DNA from: Treponema sp. | Lineage (GTDB): Bacteria > Spirochaetota > Spirochaetia > Treponematales > Breznakiellaceae | NCBI GenBank assembly: GCA_009781475.1 | Contig: WQYB01000010.1 | Span: forward strand, 1 to 56,748 | Length of the DNA: 56,748 nt | Direction: 5' to 3' | Shown: positions 25,175 through 34,539 of the stretch, in pieces | Layout of the letters: each line of letters opens with the position of its first letter | Numbering within the stretch: the stretch's first letter is position 1 | Position numbers and translations under genes: made by a program | The notes under the pieces: generated by a model | What the model was told of the DNA's origin: nothing | The model's input: only the letters and a program-made list of their open reading frames with translations | The model's database searches: none

Positions 25175-26590
25175 TCACCATTCTTCGCTCCATGAACCAT
25201 TACTAAACACATAAGTTCCGGCACGCCTGCCGGCATTATTATTGTAAAAATTATCAAAATTTGCATCAAATGCACTCGATAATCTTACATTACTGCCAAT
25301 AATAATTCTGGTTATTGGGTTATCATTAAATGCTCTATATTCGATACGAATAACACTATTTGGAATAGTCAGGCTTTCCAGTTTATTATTTATAAATGCA
25401 GAATGTTCAATTGATGTAACATTATTAGGTATTATTACATTAGTTAATTGATTATTTGCGAATACAGAAGCACCAATCGATGTAACATTATTTGGAATAG
25501 TTATACTGGTCAGTTGATTATTTGCGAATGCAGAGCTTCCAATTGATGTTATACCTGAAGGTAAGATTAAACTAGTTAGCTGATTATTTGTAAATATATA
25601 ACTATTTATCAATGTAATGCTTTCTGGAATTGTCACGTTAGTCAGTTGGTTATTCGAAAATGCATGATGACCAATAGAAGTAACACTATTTGGTATATTC
25701 ACATTAATCAATTGATTATTAGAAAACGCTTGATTTCCAATTGAAGTAATACTATTTGGTATATTCACATTAATCAATTGATTGCCGGAAAAGGCTTCAA
25801 CCCCAATTGTAGTAACACCATTTGGAATAATCACGCTGATTAAACTTTTTTCTTTGAATGCATTATTTGCGATTGCGGTAACAGGCAGATTTCGTATTCG
25901 CGGCGGTATATTAACGATCCAGCTTGTCCCGGTATATCCGGTAATGGTTACCGAATTGCCATCATCATTGCGTACAACGCTAAAATCGCTTTCTGCTGAA
26001 AGAGGAGGACTAATAATTTCCTGCTGACGAATAATCCTTGCATCTCCAAATGCATTCTTTCCGATAGTCGTGCCGTCAGGAACAATCACACTAATGAGCA
26101 GATTATCTTCAAATGCCCCATCTTCAATAGTAGTAACACTATTCGGTATAATCACGCTTGTCATGTGATTATTCGCAAATGCCCCATGACCAATATAAGT
26201 AACAGTATTGCCAATTACTACACTAGTCAATCGGTTATTGATAAATGCACCATGACCGATGAAAGTTACACTATCAGGAATAGTAACACTAGTCAGTTGA
26301 TTATTCATAAATGAACCTTGTCCAATATAAGTTACACTGTTCGGGATAGTCACACTTATCAGTTGATTTCCAGAAAATGCACCTCCTGCAATACCAGTAA
26401 CGGGCAAACTGCCTATTTGCGGCGGAATATTAACAATCTGGCTAGATCCTGTGTATCCAGTAATTATTATCGAATTGTTATCCCAACTACTGTTTATGAC
26501 ACTAAATTCACTTTCGGGGTTATACTGCTGTGCAAAAGCCAAGCTAAATGTAAAGATAATTAAAATTGCAGTTAAAAATATTTTATTCAT
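25175..26590 (-). CDS. BspA-like leucine-rich repeat surface protein
   Basis: This 471-residue exported protein has a signal peptide (MNKIFLTAILIIFTFSLAFA) and about sixteen LRR_5 repeats of 23 residues with the pattern I-P-N-S-V-T-x-I-G-x-x-A-F-x-N-N-Q-L-T-S-V. Two blocks each open with a related non-repeat segment (about 25-70 and 200-250: ITGYTG..., IVNIPPxI..LPVTxIA), so the protein arose by duplication. BspA-type proteins of treponemes and Tannerella bind host or matrix proteins. I chose ATG 26590, with GGAG before it, rather than the in-frame start at 26641, which would spoil the signal peptide. It ends about 190 bases from tRNA-Asn on the opposite strand. Confidence 0.88.
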   Translation of the reverse strand: MNKIFLTAILIIFTFSLAFAQQYNPESEFSVINSSWDNNSIIITGYTGSSQIVNIPPQIGSLPVTGIAGGAFSGNQLISVTIPNSVTYIGQGSFMNNQLTSVTIPDSVTFIGHGAFINNRLTSVVIGNTVTYIGHGAFANNHMTSVIIPNSVTTIEDGAFEDNLLISVIVPDGTTIGKNAFGDARIIRQQEIISPPLSAESDFSVVRNDDGNSVTITGYTGTSWIVNIPPRIRNLPVTAIANNAFKEKSLISVIIPNGVTTIGVEAFSGNQLINVNIPNSITSIGNQAFSNNQLINVNIPNSVTSIGHHAFSNNQLTNVTIPESITLINSYIFTNNQLTSLILPSGITSIGSSAFANNQLTSITIPNNVTSIGASVFANNQLTNVIIPNNVTSIEHSAFINNKLESLTIPNSVIRIEYRAFNDNPITRIIIGSNVRLSSAFDANFDNFYNNNAGRRAGTYVFSNGSWSEEW

Positions 26591-26722
26591 GTTAAAACTC
26601 CATTGCATTCCATAATATACTAAAATTACAATTAATATCATTTTATCCCGGTTTTAGACCTTTAATCCAGTGCTAAAAACAGAATGAATGTACAATACGA
26701 CCTCTTATTAAGATGATTTTCT

Positions 26723-26751
26723 TTGTGTTTTTTTCAAATTCATGCTATAAT
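26723..26751 (+). promoter_or_regulatory. Promoter of the first OmpA cassette
   Basis: TTGTGT (26723-26728), a 17-base spacer and an extended -10 TGC-TATAAT (hexamer 26746-26751) precede ATG 26789 by 37 bases. Confidence 0.55.
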
Positions 26752-26788
26752 ATAATAAGAAATATAATAAATTTAAGGTTTTTATCGT

Positions 26789-27775
26789 ATGAAACTACAC
26801 AAAATATGTAAATTATACATATTTTTGATACTAATTTTTCTAAATCTAATAAACGGATTATACGCTCAAACAAATATTGAAAATGAAGACATATCATTTT
26901 GGTCATTAAATGGAGGGATAGCGATAGGTGACATCCTTGTTGACGGGCTTTCATTCGGTCTTGTTGTTGAACCGAGATTTGACCTTTTTACAAATTTTTT
27001 TATTGGCAGTAAAAACGGCTTAAATGTCAGCACAGACGGAGTAATTTCGCTTGAAGCGCAAGTTTATCTTAGATGGAACTTCTGGCGTTTTGATATTTTC
27101 GGAAGAACTTCTGATGTATTTGTTCAAGGCGGTGTAGGTTTTTTGGGAGCATTAAAGGGACCGGGGGACAGAAATCACATAACAGATTCGCGCTCTTCTT
27201 TGTTATGCGACATTACAGCCGGAGTGACAATGCCGTTTGCTTCAAGGTGGCAGATAGAGCCGTCGATACGTGTCGGGTATCCTTTTATATTTGGATTTGC
27301 GGTAACAGCAGGAAGAAAATTCCCGTTAAGAACAACAAGTAAAGAAACTGAATATATCGAAGTTGTAAGAATATCACCTCCCGAAGAAATCAGAACAAGG
27401 ATAGTAATTACTCAATCTGGTTATATTCTGTTCGGAGCGGACAGCCCAGTTTTTAACCGCGGAATTGACGCTGATGCAAGAGCGTTAAACGAATTAGTTA
27501 TAAATCACATATCAAAGATTCTTGTAGATAATCCTGAATTTAAAGTAAGGCTTGAAGGGCATGCAAATCCTGTTACTCATGAAACAAGGGAAGTTCAGGA
27601 GTTAACTGTTCTTAGTCAAAGACGCGCAGAGGAAGTTGCAAGACTGTTAAGAGCCAGAGGCGTGGAAGAGGAGCAGATAATTATTGTTGTTCACGGCGGC
27701 ACTATGACATTGGCAAACGACAGGGATCATTGGAACATGAACCGCCGTGTTGAATTAATTATTATTCACGAATAG
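26789..27775 (+). CDS. OmpA-family protein with N-terminal barrel-like domain (paralogue 1)
   Basis: This 328-residue protein has a signal peptide (to about LYAQ), a beta-rich domain (about 30-190; LNGGIAIGD, QVYLRWNFWRF, IEPSIRVGYPFIFGF), a short linker and an OmpA C-terminal-like domain (about 210-328; YILFGAD, RLEGHANP, LSQRRAEEVARLL, NRRVELIII). OmpA domains hold the outer membrane to peptidoglycan. The usual GHTD motif reads GHAN here, while the later Arg (QRRA) is kept, so binding may differ. It is clearly paralogous to the protein at 33437. It is followed after 44 bases by a lipoprotein with the N-P-x-M-E-x-W-W motif. Confidence 0.88.
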   Translation: MKLHKICKLYIFLILIFLNLINGLYAQTNIENEDISFWSLNGGIAIGDILVDGLSFGLVVEPRFDLFTNFFIGSKNGLNVSTDGVISLEAQVYLRWNFWRFDIFGRTSDVFVQGGVGFLGALKGPGDRNHITDSRSSLLCDITAGVTMPFASRWQIEPSIRVGYPFIFGFAVTAGRKFPLRTTSKETEYIEVVRISPPEEIRTRIVITQSGYILFGADSPVFNRGIDADARALNELVINHISKILVDNPEFKVRLEGHANPVTHETREVQELTVLSQRRAEEVARLLRARGVEEEQIIIVVHGGTMTLANDRDHWNMNRRVELIIIHE

Positions 27776-27819
27776 ATAGATAGATGGAAGGAAGGTTATG
27801 ATTGATGCAGGGTGTATAT

Positions 27820-30180
27820 ATGAAAAATAAAAAAAATATACTTTTATTCTGTTTCATTATAATCGTATGTTCATGTTTTTTTACCTGCCATAACCCGTGG
27901 ATGGAAACCTGGTGGTTTGATAATAATAATATAACCGAAAAAAGCGGTGTTAATTTTGGTGTAGTAGTTTTTGATGTAGGAGATGCAATTCTGCCGCATC
28001 CATTACCTGTAAGAGTACTTTGGGGAAATATAGTTCCAAGAATTCGTGCAGTTACTCATACCAATCCTGCGCTTGGTTTTGCGGGCTGGTTTGATGAAAG
28101 AGGCAATCCCTGGGATTTAGAAACACGGCAGGTAAGACCGCAGGATGATGTAGACGGTGATGGTCTTATAACACTTACAGCATTATGGGAACCCGGTGTT
28201 GTTACAGTAAATTTTGTTACAAATTATAGTCAATTATATTCTGCAGATAAAATTCCTAGAAATAAAGCCGGAGCGGTAATTACAGTGCCGGCTCAAAGAA
28301 TAGTTCCCGGCGGAAAAATTGTCGAACCTTCCGGTTTGCCATCTGACGGTATTCATGGTTTTCTTGGCTGGTTTACAACAGACGGCGGTTTAATTACAGA
28401 TATAAATGAAGCGACAGCTCTTTATTCTCAAAGATGGGATTTTAATGATCCTGTTTTATTCCCAAGCGGCAGTACAATTACTCTTTACGCAAGGTGGAGT
28501 GCTTTTTCCCGTACGATTCATTTACAGGTCAATGGAGGAACCAGACCGGATAATACACAATTACAACGTGTGAATTTCACAGTATTTTCCGGATTAGCAG
28601 GTTCTATTGGCGGAAGAATTATTGATCCCGGTCCTTTAGTTAGGAATGGTCATACTTTTGCAGGCTGGTTTACCGAATCAGGCGTTCAATGGGATTTTGC
28701 AAATAATTTAGTGTATCAAGTTGATGATTGGGATACTACACTTGATCCTGCCAGATTAAGAAATGACGCGTTTATCCTTCACGCAAGATGGGTTCCTAAT
28801 ATATATTTTGTAAGATTTGATGCAAATGACGGAACTCCAACACCTGCAAATCAAAATGTTGAACATGGAAAAAGAACTGCAAGACCGCCAAATCCAAGTA
28901 AGCCGGGTTTTGATTTTGCAGGCTGGTTTATAGATTCTTCATTAACAGATGAATGGAACTTCGATTTTGATATCGTAACATCCAGTATGTTTCTATATGC
29001 AAAATGGGAAACCACTATATATACTGTTGTGTATCATTGGGGAAATCCGCCAATTACTCCTGTTCCGGCATTACCTGCTAAACCCGCGGATCAGCGTGTT
29101 ACAATTACAGGAAGAGTAAATGAACCACCTCCGCCTATAGTTCGAAACGGATATTCATTTTACAAATGGTTTTACAGTACAGATAATCCTAATTTATATT
29201 CGTTAGGTGTAAATGATCTTGCTTTTAGAGCAACTCTTATTGAATGGGATTTTTCTAGACCTGCATCTGAAGAAGCAGTAGGGAATGTTTTAAACCTTTA
29301 CGCCAGATGGGTTCCGCCTGAACCAGATATGGTATGGGTTCCGGGTGGAAGTTTTATTATGGGTGATGCAAGTGTTTCAGGAAGCCCTGCTGCTTATCAT
29401 GCTTATCCGACACGCAAAGTTACTTTAGATGGTTTTTATATAAGCAGATATCCTGTGACACAAATCAATTCCCCTGATACTAATAAAGGGTATCAGCAGA
29501 TAATGAATGTTAATCCAAGTCAATTTTCCAGGAACTCCTTCCGTCCTGTAGAAAGAGTTTCTTGGTATGATGCGATTGAATATTGTATAAGATTAAATAA
29601 TCTTCCTGAAAATGTGTCTCTTGGACAAACTTATACTATGACAGGTATTACAAGAGCCGCTGTACCATTATCGGGAACTCCTCCTGATACAATTAACCCT
29701 ATAATAAACGCAACTGTAACATGGGTTACAGGGAATCCCAGAGGTTACCGTCTGCCAACCGAAGCTGAATGGGAATATGCTGCAAGGGGTGGGCATGGAA
29801 CACCGGGAAATTTTATTTATGCGGGAAGCAATGATGCTAATGCTGTAGCTTGGTATAATGAAACTGTTAAAACAATGCCTGCAGGGCTGCAAGCAACTCA
29901 AACAGTTGGAACAAAAGCGCCTAACGCTTTAGGTATTTTTGATATGAGCGGAAATATTTCTGAATGGGTTTGGGACTTATTTGCTCCGTATAATCCAATT
30001 ACAACACTTCTTAACAACCCAAGAGGTTCAGCTTCTGGAACAGAGCGTGTTAGGCGCGGCGGAGCATGGAGTAATGCCGCAAGTAATGTGCGAAGTGTAG
30101 TGCGAAACAGCGATACTCCCGATACTGCTACCTGGGTTAACGGGTTCCGGGTTGTGCGCGGACGCGGAGAAATTTGGTGA
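27820..30180 (+). CDS. Lipoprotein with InlB-type B-repeats and C-terminal sulfatase-modifying-factor (FGE-like) domain
   Basis: This 786-residue protein has a lipoprotein signal; Cys23 (or Cys19) is the likely lipid site, followed by HNPWMETWWFDNN. About six Listeria-Bacteroides (InlB B-type) repeats follow (about 40-505), each ending in (F/L)xGWF...LYAxW. The last 270 residues form an FGE/SUMF1 fold: MVWVPGGSFIMGD, RPVERVSWYDAIEYC, YRLPTEAEWEYAARGG, MSGNISEWVWD, GFRVVRG. The RRGGAWSNAASN strand has no Cys where catalytic FGE has its cysteine pair, so it is probably a binding or structural domain. ATG 27820 has GCAGGG before it. It lies between the OmpA protein and a solute-binding protein. 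Confidence 0.87.
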   Translation: MKNKKNILLFCFIIIVCSCFFTCHNPWMETWWFDNNNITEKSGVNFGVVVFDVGDAILPHPLPVRVLWGNIVPRIRAVTHTNPALGFAGWFDERGNPWDLETRQVRPQDDVDGDGLITLTALWEPGVVTVNFVTNYSQLYSADKIPRNKAGAVITVPAQRIVPGGKIVEPSGLPSDGIHGFLGWFTTDGGLITDINEATALYSQRWDFNDPVLFPSGSTITLYARWSAFSRTIHLQVNGGTRPDNTQLQRVNFTVFSGLAGSIGGRIIDPGPLVRNGHTFAGWFTESGVQWDFANNLVYQVDDWDTTLDPARLRNDAFILHARWVPNIYFVRFDANDGTPTPANQNVEHGKRTARPPNPSKPGFDFAGWFIDSSLTDEWNFDFDIVTSSMFLYAKWETTIYTVVYHWGNPPITPVPALPAKPADQRVTITGRVNEPPPPIVRNGYSFYKWFYSTDNPNLYSLGVNDLAFRATLIEWDFSRPASEEAVGNVLNLYARWVPPEPDMVWVPGGSFIMGDASVSGSPAAYHAYPTRKVTLDGFYISRYPVTQINSPDTNKGYQQIMNVNPSQFSRNSFRPVERVSWYDAIEYCIRLNNLPENVSLGQTYTMTGITRAAVPLSGTPPDTINPIINATVTWVTGNPRGYRLPTEAEWEYAARGGHGTPGNFIYAGSNDANAVAWYNETVKTMPAGLQATQTVGTKAPNALGIFDMSGNISEWVWDLFAPYNPITTLLNNPRGSASGTERVRRGGAWSNAASNVRSVVRNSDTPDTATWVNGFRVVRGRGEIW

Positions 30181-30231
30181 TTGTCATTTAATGGATAACA
30201 GGTTTATACTTTAAACTGGAGGATATCCATC

Positions 30232-31554
30232 ATGAAAAAAATAATTATCATTTTACTGCTTTGCAGTATTTATTTTAATGCTTTTGCGCAAAACACAAAT
30301 CAGCCAACATACCCGGAACTTCGAAATGCAGAAGTAACTGTAGGTTCCTTTTTATTTGAATATGATGTAAGAACTCAACAAACAAGAAATGATGGTGAAA
30401 GAAGAATACTTGATTACAGAAGAAGAGTTTTAACAAATAATGGATTTTCATTTAAAGTTATAAAATTAGAGGATCACAATTATATACAGCAAATTGTAAG
30501 AAATATAACTTCCGGCAATAAAGATATTTCCATATACGAAGTTGAAGCTGGCGCGGCAATTCAATTGTTAAGACAGGGGCTTTTGTATCCTGTAAGTGAC
30601 AATAGAGCTGTTAATCTTAGAAACCGTGAAGCTGTTGCCGGTATTACGCCGATGTATAACCCCTTTGCAGAAGAATTAATGACCTTTGGGGGAAAACAAT
30701 ACGGCTGGAATTACGGACTTCCCAATGACGGCTGGGGACAAACAGTGTTATATTTTAACACAGCTCATCTTGCCGAAGTTGGCTTGGAACCTGAGTATTT
30801 ATATAACTTACAAAAAGATAATAACTGGACATGGGCAGCATTTCTTGATCTTTGTAAAAAATTAAGACGAGGTTCAACTTACGCTTTACCGAATGATGAT
30901 GCAACATTAATCATTAACGCTTTTATATTTGGAAACGGCGCTAACTTTGTTACATTTGATAATCGGGGAAGAGCAAGAAACGCAACCAATACGCCGGCGT
31001 TCCGTGAAGCGCTGCAGTTTTATAATCAATTAATTAATGAAGATCTGATGCTTACAAGACCAAGGTATGATTGGGGTTGGCACTGGTCGGCATTTATGAA
31101 TCAGCAAGTATCGATGGTATTTGATCCTGAATGGAGAAAAGCGCAAATGAATCAAAACTTTACAGCTGGATATGTATTACCTCCAAGGGGACCTAGAGTT
31201 AATCAATTCCGATTAGATGCTTTAAATTTTGTATATGTTATTCCGAATATTTTTTCTCCGGCAGAAGTTGATATTATTTTAAAAGCTGCTGAACTTTGGA
31301 ATGCTCCTTTGGATACAGATTGGTTGCAAGGTCATTATTGGGCTTCAAGAAATGTACGTGATGTTAACGAAACTACAGTAATGTCAAGAGATATGCGGTT
31401 TGTTACTGCTCGGAATTATGCCTTAATTCCAAATTTCCCTTATGACGGATTTATTGACAGTTTCAGAAACGGTCTTGGAAGTTCAAATCCTGCGCGTATT
31501 ATTGAACAATGGTCATCCAGATTTAATGCAGCAATTACTGAATATAACCGCTAA
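30232..31554 (+). CDS. Extracellular solute-binding protein (ABC sugar-type family 1)
   Basis: This 440-residue protein has a signal peptide (MKKIIIILLLCSIYFNAFAQ) and a two-lobe solute-binding fold with family features: VEAGAAIQLLRQGLLYPVSD, YGLPNDGWGQTVLYFNTAHLAEVGLEP, NWTWAAFLDLCKKL and a C-terminal NYALIPNFP...IEQWSSRF. Aromatic residues around WHWSAFMNQQVSMVFDPEW suggest a sugar ligand. GGAGG precedes the start. No permease or ATPase gene is near, so it is an orphan binding protein and could serve as a surface receptor or a partner of a remote transporter. Confidence 0.83.
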   Translation: MKKIIIILLLCSIYFNAFAQNTNQPTYPELRNAEVTVGSFLFEYDVRTQQTRNDGERRILDYRRRVLTNNGFSFKVIKLEDHNYIQQIVRNITSGNKDISIYEVEAGAAIQLLRQGLLYPVSDNRAVNLRNREAVAGITPMYNPFAEELMTFGGKQYGWNYGLPNDGWGQTVLYFNTAHLAEVGLEPEYLYNLQKDNNWTWAAFLDLCKKLRRGSTYALPNDDATLIINAFIFGNGANFVTFDNRGRARNATNTPAFREALQFYNQLINEDLMLTRPRYDWGWHWSAFMNQQVSMVFDPEWRKAQMNQNFTAGYVLPPRGPRVNQFRLDALNFVYVIPNIFSPAEVDIILKAAELWNAPLDTDWLQGHYWASRNVRDVNETTVMSRDMRFVTARNYALIPNFPYDGFIDSFRNGLGSSNPARIIEQWSSRFNAAITEYNR

Positions 31555-31580
31555 TCTTTTTTTTATTAACCTCGATTTGA

Positions 31581-32315
31581 TCATTGCGGTAATGGAAGCA
31601 TTACCCATCTTAAGCCGGGGTTTATAACTTCCATAGAATAATAAGAATTTCCTTCGGTTGTATATATTTCTTTTTTGCATATTGTATTCCATCCTGCTTC
31701 AAGGGAAAGACTTAATTTATCAAATGTATATCCATAAGTGTTATATTTTACTTGATTGGCAATTATGGTACATTTGGTATCTACATATATATAATAAATA
31801 TATTCACTTGAAAGAGAAGAACCGGAGCCTGAAAAACCTTCTTTAATTAATCCTTCATTATTATTTGTTACATATGAAATGACATTTCCTTTTGTTGCAG
31901 CAGGACTAATTACAATAGAACCATTGCTATACCATCCGCCTGACCATCCGGATTCATGTATGTCAAAATAATATCTTAATAAGTCATTACTATTTATTAA
32001 ATCATTGTCTTGAAGCCTGTCCGGATTTATAGTCAGTAATCCGTTTGTTATATATCCGGAAGTAACTGTTTTAAAACCGGATGGCGTTAAAAGCGAAACA
32101 TTAACATCACGGCTGCCTGAAAATTTATACAAGGCATTACTTAGTTTTCCTGTAGTGTAGTTTGGACTCCAAACTTGTTCGTTTTCAAATTTTAATGAAT
32201 AAAAATGTGTAGGTACGTTTATTTTGCTGTTGTCATAAACCGGTTCGTCAGAACAGGACAAAACTTTTAATATTACAAAAATAGCCGGGATTAATAAGAA
32301 GATTGTTTTTTTCAT
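31581..32315 (-). CDS. Putative lipoprotein, unknown
   Basis: This 244-residue protein has a lipoprotein signal ending V-L-S-C (Cys21). The mature part is rich in Tyr, Ser, Asn and Gly with short beta-strand-like stretches (GWNTICKKEIYTTEGNSYYS) and resembles a beta-sandwich, but I recognise no family. AAGGA lies before the ATG. It is the third gene of a minus-strand cassette (OmpA-2, WW-motif lipoprotein, this gene), with 19 bases to its upstream neighbour. It faces the solute-binding protein gene tail to tail, with 26 bases between. Confidence 0.75.
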   Translation of the reverse strand: MKKTIFLLIPAIFVILKVLSCSDEPVYDNSKINVPTHFYSLKFENEQVWSPNYTTGKLSNALYKFSGSRDVNVSLLTPSGFKTVTSGYITNGLLTINPDRLQDNDLINSNDLLRYYFDIHESGWSGGWYSNGSIVISPAATKGNVISYVTNNNEGLIKEGFSGSGSSLSSEYIYYIYVDTKCTIIANQVKYNTYGYTFDKLSLSLEAGWNTICKKEIYTTEGNSYYSMEVINPGLRWVMLPLPQ

Positions 32316-32334
32316 GTAATTTTTCCTTAATAAG

Positions 32335-33411
32335 TTATTTAATTGTGCTGCTAATCTCGATGAGAATTATTTCTACCCTGCGGTTGAGCGCAGCGTATGG
32401 TGAATTTGCTCCCATTAGATTTTTTCCGCCGCCATATCCGTTTGAAGATAATCTGTTTGATTCTAAAGTTGTACTTGAATATTTCAAGAAATCAGTTTTA
32501 AGTTGTTCCTCTACCGAGTTCGCGCGGTTAATGCTTAATACAATTATTTCACTTAGTTCACCTTCAGAAAAGTTAGACGGGTTTGCATGACCATGTAACA
32601 TAACAAGGTAGTTCGGATTTTCTGCAAGTGTTTTTGCCGCAGCATCAATGGCTGACAGGTTGTAGATTTTTTCCTGGTTTGTAAGAGGAGTTACAGCCGG
32701 CGGTATTGGAGGTCCGTTTAGTTCATCTGAATCTCCTGCAAATAAAATATAATCAATATTGATTATATTTATATTTTGCATAATTATCTGCGGAGGCTGC
32801 AGTTTTATAATTTCAATAATTTGCTCTTCAGTAAGATACTCGTAAATTAATTCAGGTGGAATTTCTTTTATGATTTCGATGATCTGTTCTTTTGTAAGAT
32901 ATTTTATTATCTCATTAATTATTTCTTCACGAATAACAGGGTTGTCACGAATGATTTCAATTATCACTTCACGATTATTTTCTATGTATTCAATAATCTC
33001 CTCTTTGGTCGGAGGCAGCGTAATGAATACTTCTTTTTCGATTATTTCGTAAACAGTTTCATATACTGTTTCATGGATAATTTCGAGTTCATAAATAATG
33101 CGGTAAATTATTCCCGGCGGAAGATCTGAGTAAACATACTCTACGATCGTTGCCGGAGGAAGCTGAACAAAAATTGTTTCGAATATTGTTTCATAAACTG
33201 TTTCATAGATAACTTCCTGTTTTATTAATGTTTCATAAATGATTTCGTAAGTTATTTGAGGTACTATTTTTATAATTGCGATATAATCAGGTTCAAAGCC
33301 GTTGTTATCGAGCCACCATTTTTCCATAATTGGATTGAAATTACATACTGTGAAATATAAACATAAAAAGATTGACAAAACAAAGAATAGATACCCCTTT
33401 TTATTTTTCAA
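32335..33411 (-). CDS. WW-motif lipoprotein with Ile/Glu repeat stalk and OmpA-like C-terminus
   Basis: This 358-residue protein has a signal peptide with likely lipidated Cys23, then NFNPIMEKWWLDNN, which matches the start of the mature lipoprotein at 27820. Residues about 45-215 are repeats built of Ile, Tyr, Glu and Pro (ETVYETIFETIF, LPPxxI.E, LTxEQIIEII), likely an extended helical stalk. The end (about 222-358) is an OmpA-like domain (YILFAGD, MLHGHANP, LSINRANSVEEQL, NRRVEIILI), again with GHAN for GHTD. It probably spans from the outer-membrane inner leaflet to the cell wall. It lies 25 bases after the OmpA paralogue. Confidence 0.82.
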   Translation of the reverse strand: MKNKKGYLFFVLSIFLCLYFTVCNFNPIMEKWWLDNNGFEPDYIAIIKIVPQITYEIIYETLIKQEVIYETVYETIFETIFVQLPPATIVEYVYSDLPPGIIYRIIYELEIIHETVYETVYEIIEKEVFITLPPTKEEIIEYIENNREVIIEIIRDNPVIREEIINEIIKYLTKEQIIEIIKEIPPELIYEYLTEEQIIEIIKLQPPQIIMQNINIINIDYILFAGDSDELNGPPIPPAVTPLTNQEKIYNLSAIDAAAKTLAENPNYLVMLHGHANPSNFSEGELSEIIVLSINRANSVEEQLKTDFLKYSSTTLESNRLSSNGYGGGKNLMGANSPYAALNRRVEIILIEISSTIK

Positions 33412-33436
33412 AATATTTCTCCTTTTGTTTTTTTAA

Positions 33437-34462
33437 TTAATCATGATCCGAATGAATAATCGTCAATTCTACTCTGCGGTTTCTGTTTCTGATAAAAAAT
33501 TCGTCTGTCATAATCCTAGTACCGCCGGATGCTCTAATTACAATTTGTTCATTGTTTACACCCAGTGATTTTAACTGCTCAGCTACTTCATTAGCACGAA
33601 TAGAACTTAATATAAAAAGATCATCAATTTCACTTGGATTTATTGTAATAGGATTTGCATGCCCTTCTATTCTGACAATGTAATCAGGATTTTTATTCAG
33701 GAAAGCGGCAGTATATTCCAAAACCATTCCATTTAACTGTTGAGCATCAAAATCAAGCCCGGCATTGTAAATTCCTTCATCAGGTCCGAATAAAATATAT
33801 TCGACATAATTAATCATTATTTGTCTGTCTATTATTTGAGTATTTGTTATTTGCGTGTCTGTTTCCATAACCGGAGGATTTACCATTATATATTCAGTTT
33901 TAATTACAGTTCTTTGTTGTAAAGGAAATTTATATCCTGCTGTTAAAGAAATGCCGTATATATGCGGGTATCCAACACGAATTAACGGTTCAATATGCCA
34001 TCCTCTTGTCAGCGGTATTGTTAAACCGGCTGCCGTATCGAGCATTATAGAACCCCTTGTTTTTGTAACATCATCGAATACGGTATTCAATCCCCTGTAA
34101 GATGTTAATAAACCCAAGCCGCCCTGAATAAAAATATTTGTTAATTTTTCTTCACGTCCGAAACGAAAAAAGTTCCAACGCAAATAAACTTGTCCTTCTA
34201 AAGAAAGAATATTACTTGACTCTTCTTCTATGCTGTAAGATAAGCCGATTCTGCTTCCAATCATTAATGGCTGGGAAAGCCAAAGTTTTGGATCTAAAAT
34301 AAATTGATATGATGATCCCTTTACAAGTGTATCACCTATTCCAATACCGCCATTTAATGCCCAGTAATTTCCTTTTGGAAATTCTGTCTGCGCATTAAGT
34401 CCGTAGTTAAGGGACAATAATGTTAAAAGTAAAAGGAACTGTTTTTTGCAGATTTTTTTCAT
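33437..34462 (-). CDS. OmpA-family protein with N-terminal barrel-like domain (paralogue 2)
   Basis: This 341-residue paralogue of the protein at 26789 has the same layout: a signal peptide (to about LNAQ), a beta-rich domain (WALNGGIGIGD, GQVYLRWNFFRF, IEPLIRVGYPHIYGI, TAGYKFPL), a linker with TQITNTQIIDRQI repeats, and an OmpA C-terminal-like domain (YILFGPD, RIEGHANP, LSSIRANEVAEQL, NRRVELTII). GHTD is again GHAN. A perfect TATAAT-type -10 lies on the minus strand at 34492-34497, with no good -35. It heads the second cassette, which converges on the first. Confidence 0.87.
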   Translation of the reverse strand: MKKICKKQFLLLLTLLSLNYGLNAQTEFPKGNYWALNGGIGIGDTLVKGSSYQFILDPKLWLSQPLMIGSRIGLSYSIEEESSNILSLEGQVYLRWNFFRFGREEKLTNIFIQGGLGLLTSYRGLNTVFDDVTKTRGSIMLDTAAGLTIPLTRGWHIEPLIRVGYPHIYGISLTAGYKFPLQQRTVIKTEYIMVNPPVMETDTQITNTQIIDRQIMINYVEYILFGPDEGIYNAGLDFDAQQLNGMVLEYTAAFLNKNPDYIVRIEGHANPITINPSEIDDLFILSSIRANEVAEQLKSLGVNNEQIVIRASGGTRIMTDEFFIRNRNRRVELTIIHSDHD

Positions 34463-34539
34463 ATTAGTCCTTTAAAAAAATATTTAAATAAATTATAATG
34501 AATCAAATAATAATTTGTATTATTCTAACCAGTCATTGT

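Noticed and set aside
25175-26590. Regular repeats every 69 bases considered as a non-coding array
   Set aside because: They are codons of LRR units in one open frame with signal peptide and ribosome site.
27799-27831. Ten-codon leader peptide (ATG 27799) with GGAAGG before it, overlapping the InlB/FGE lipoprotein start
   Set aside because: Possible but unsupported: no attenuator structure follows and the lipoprotein has its own ribosome site.
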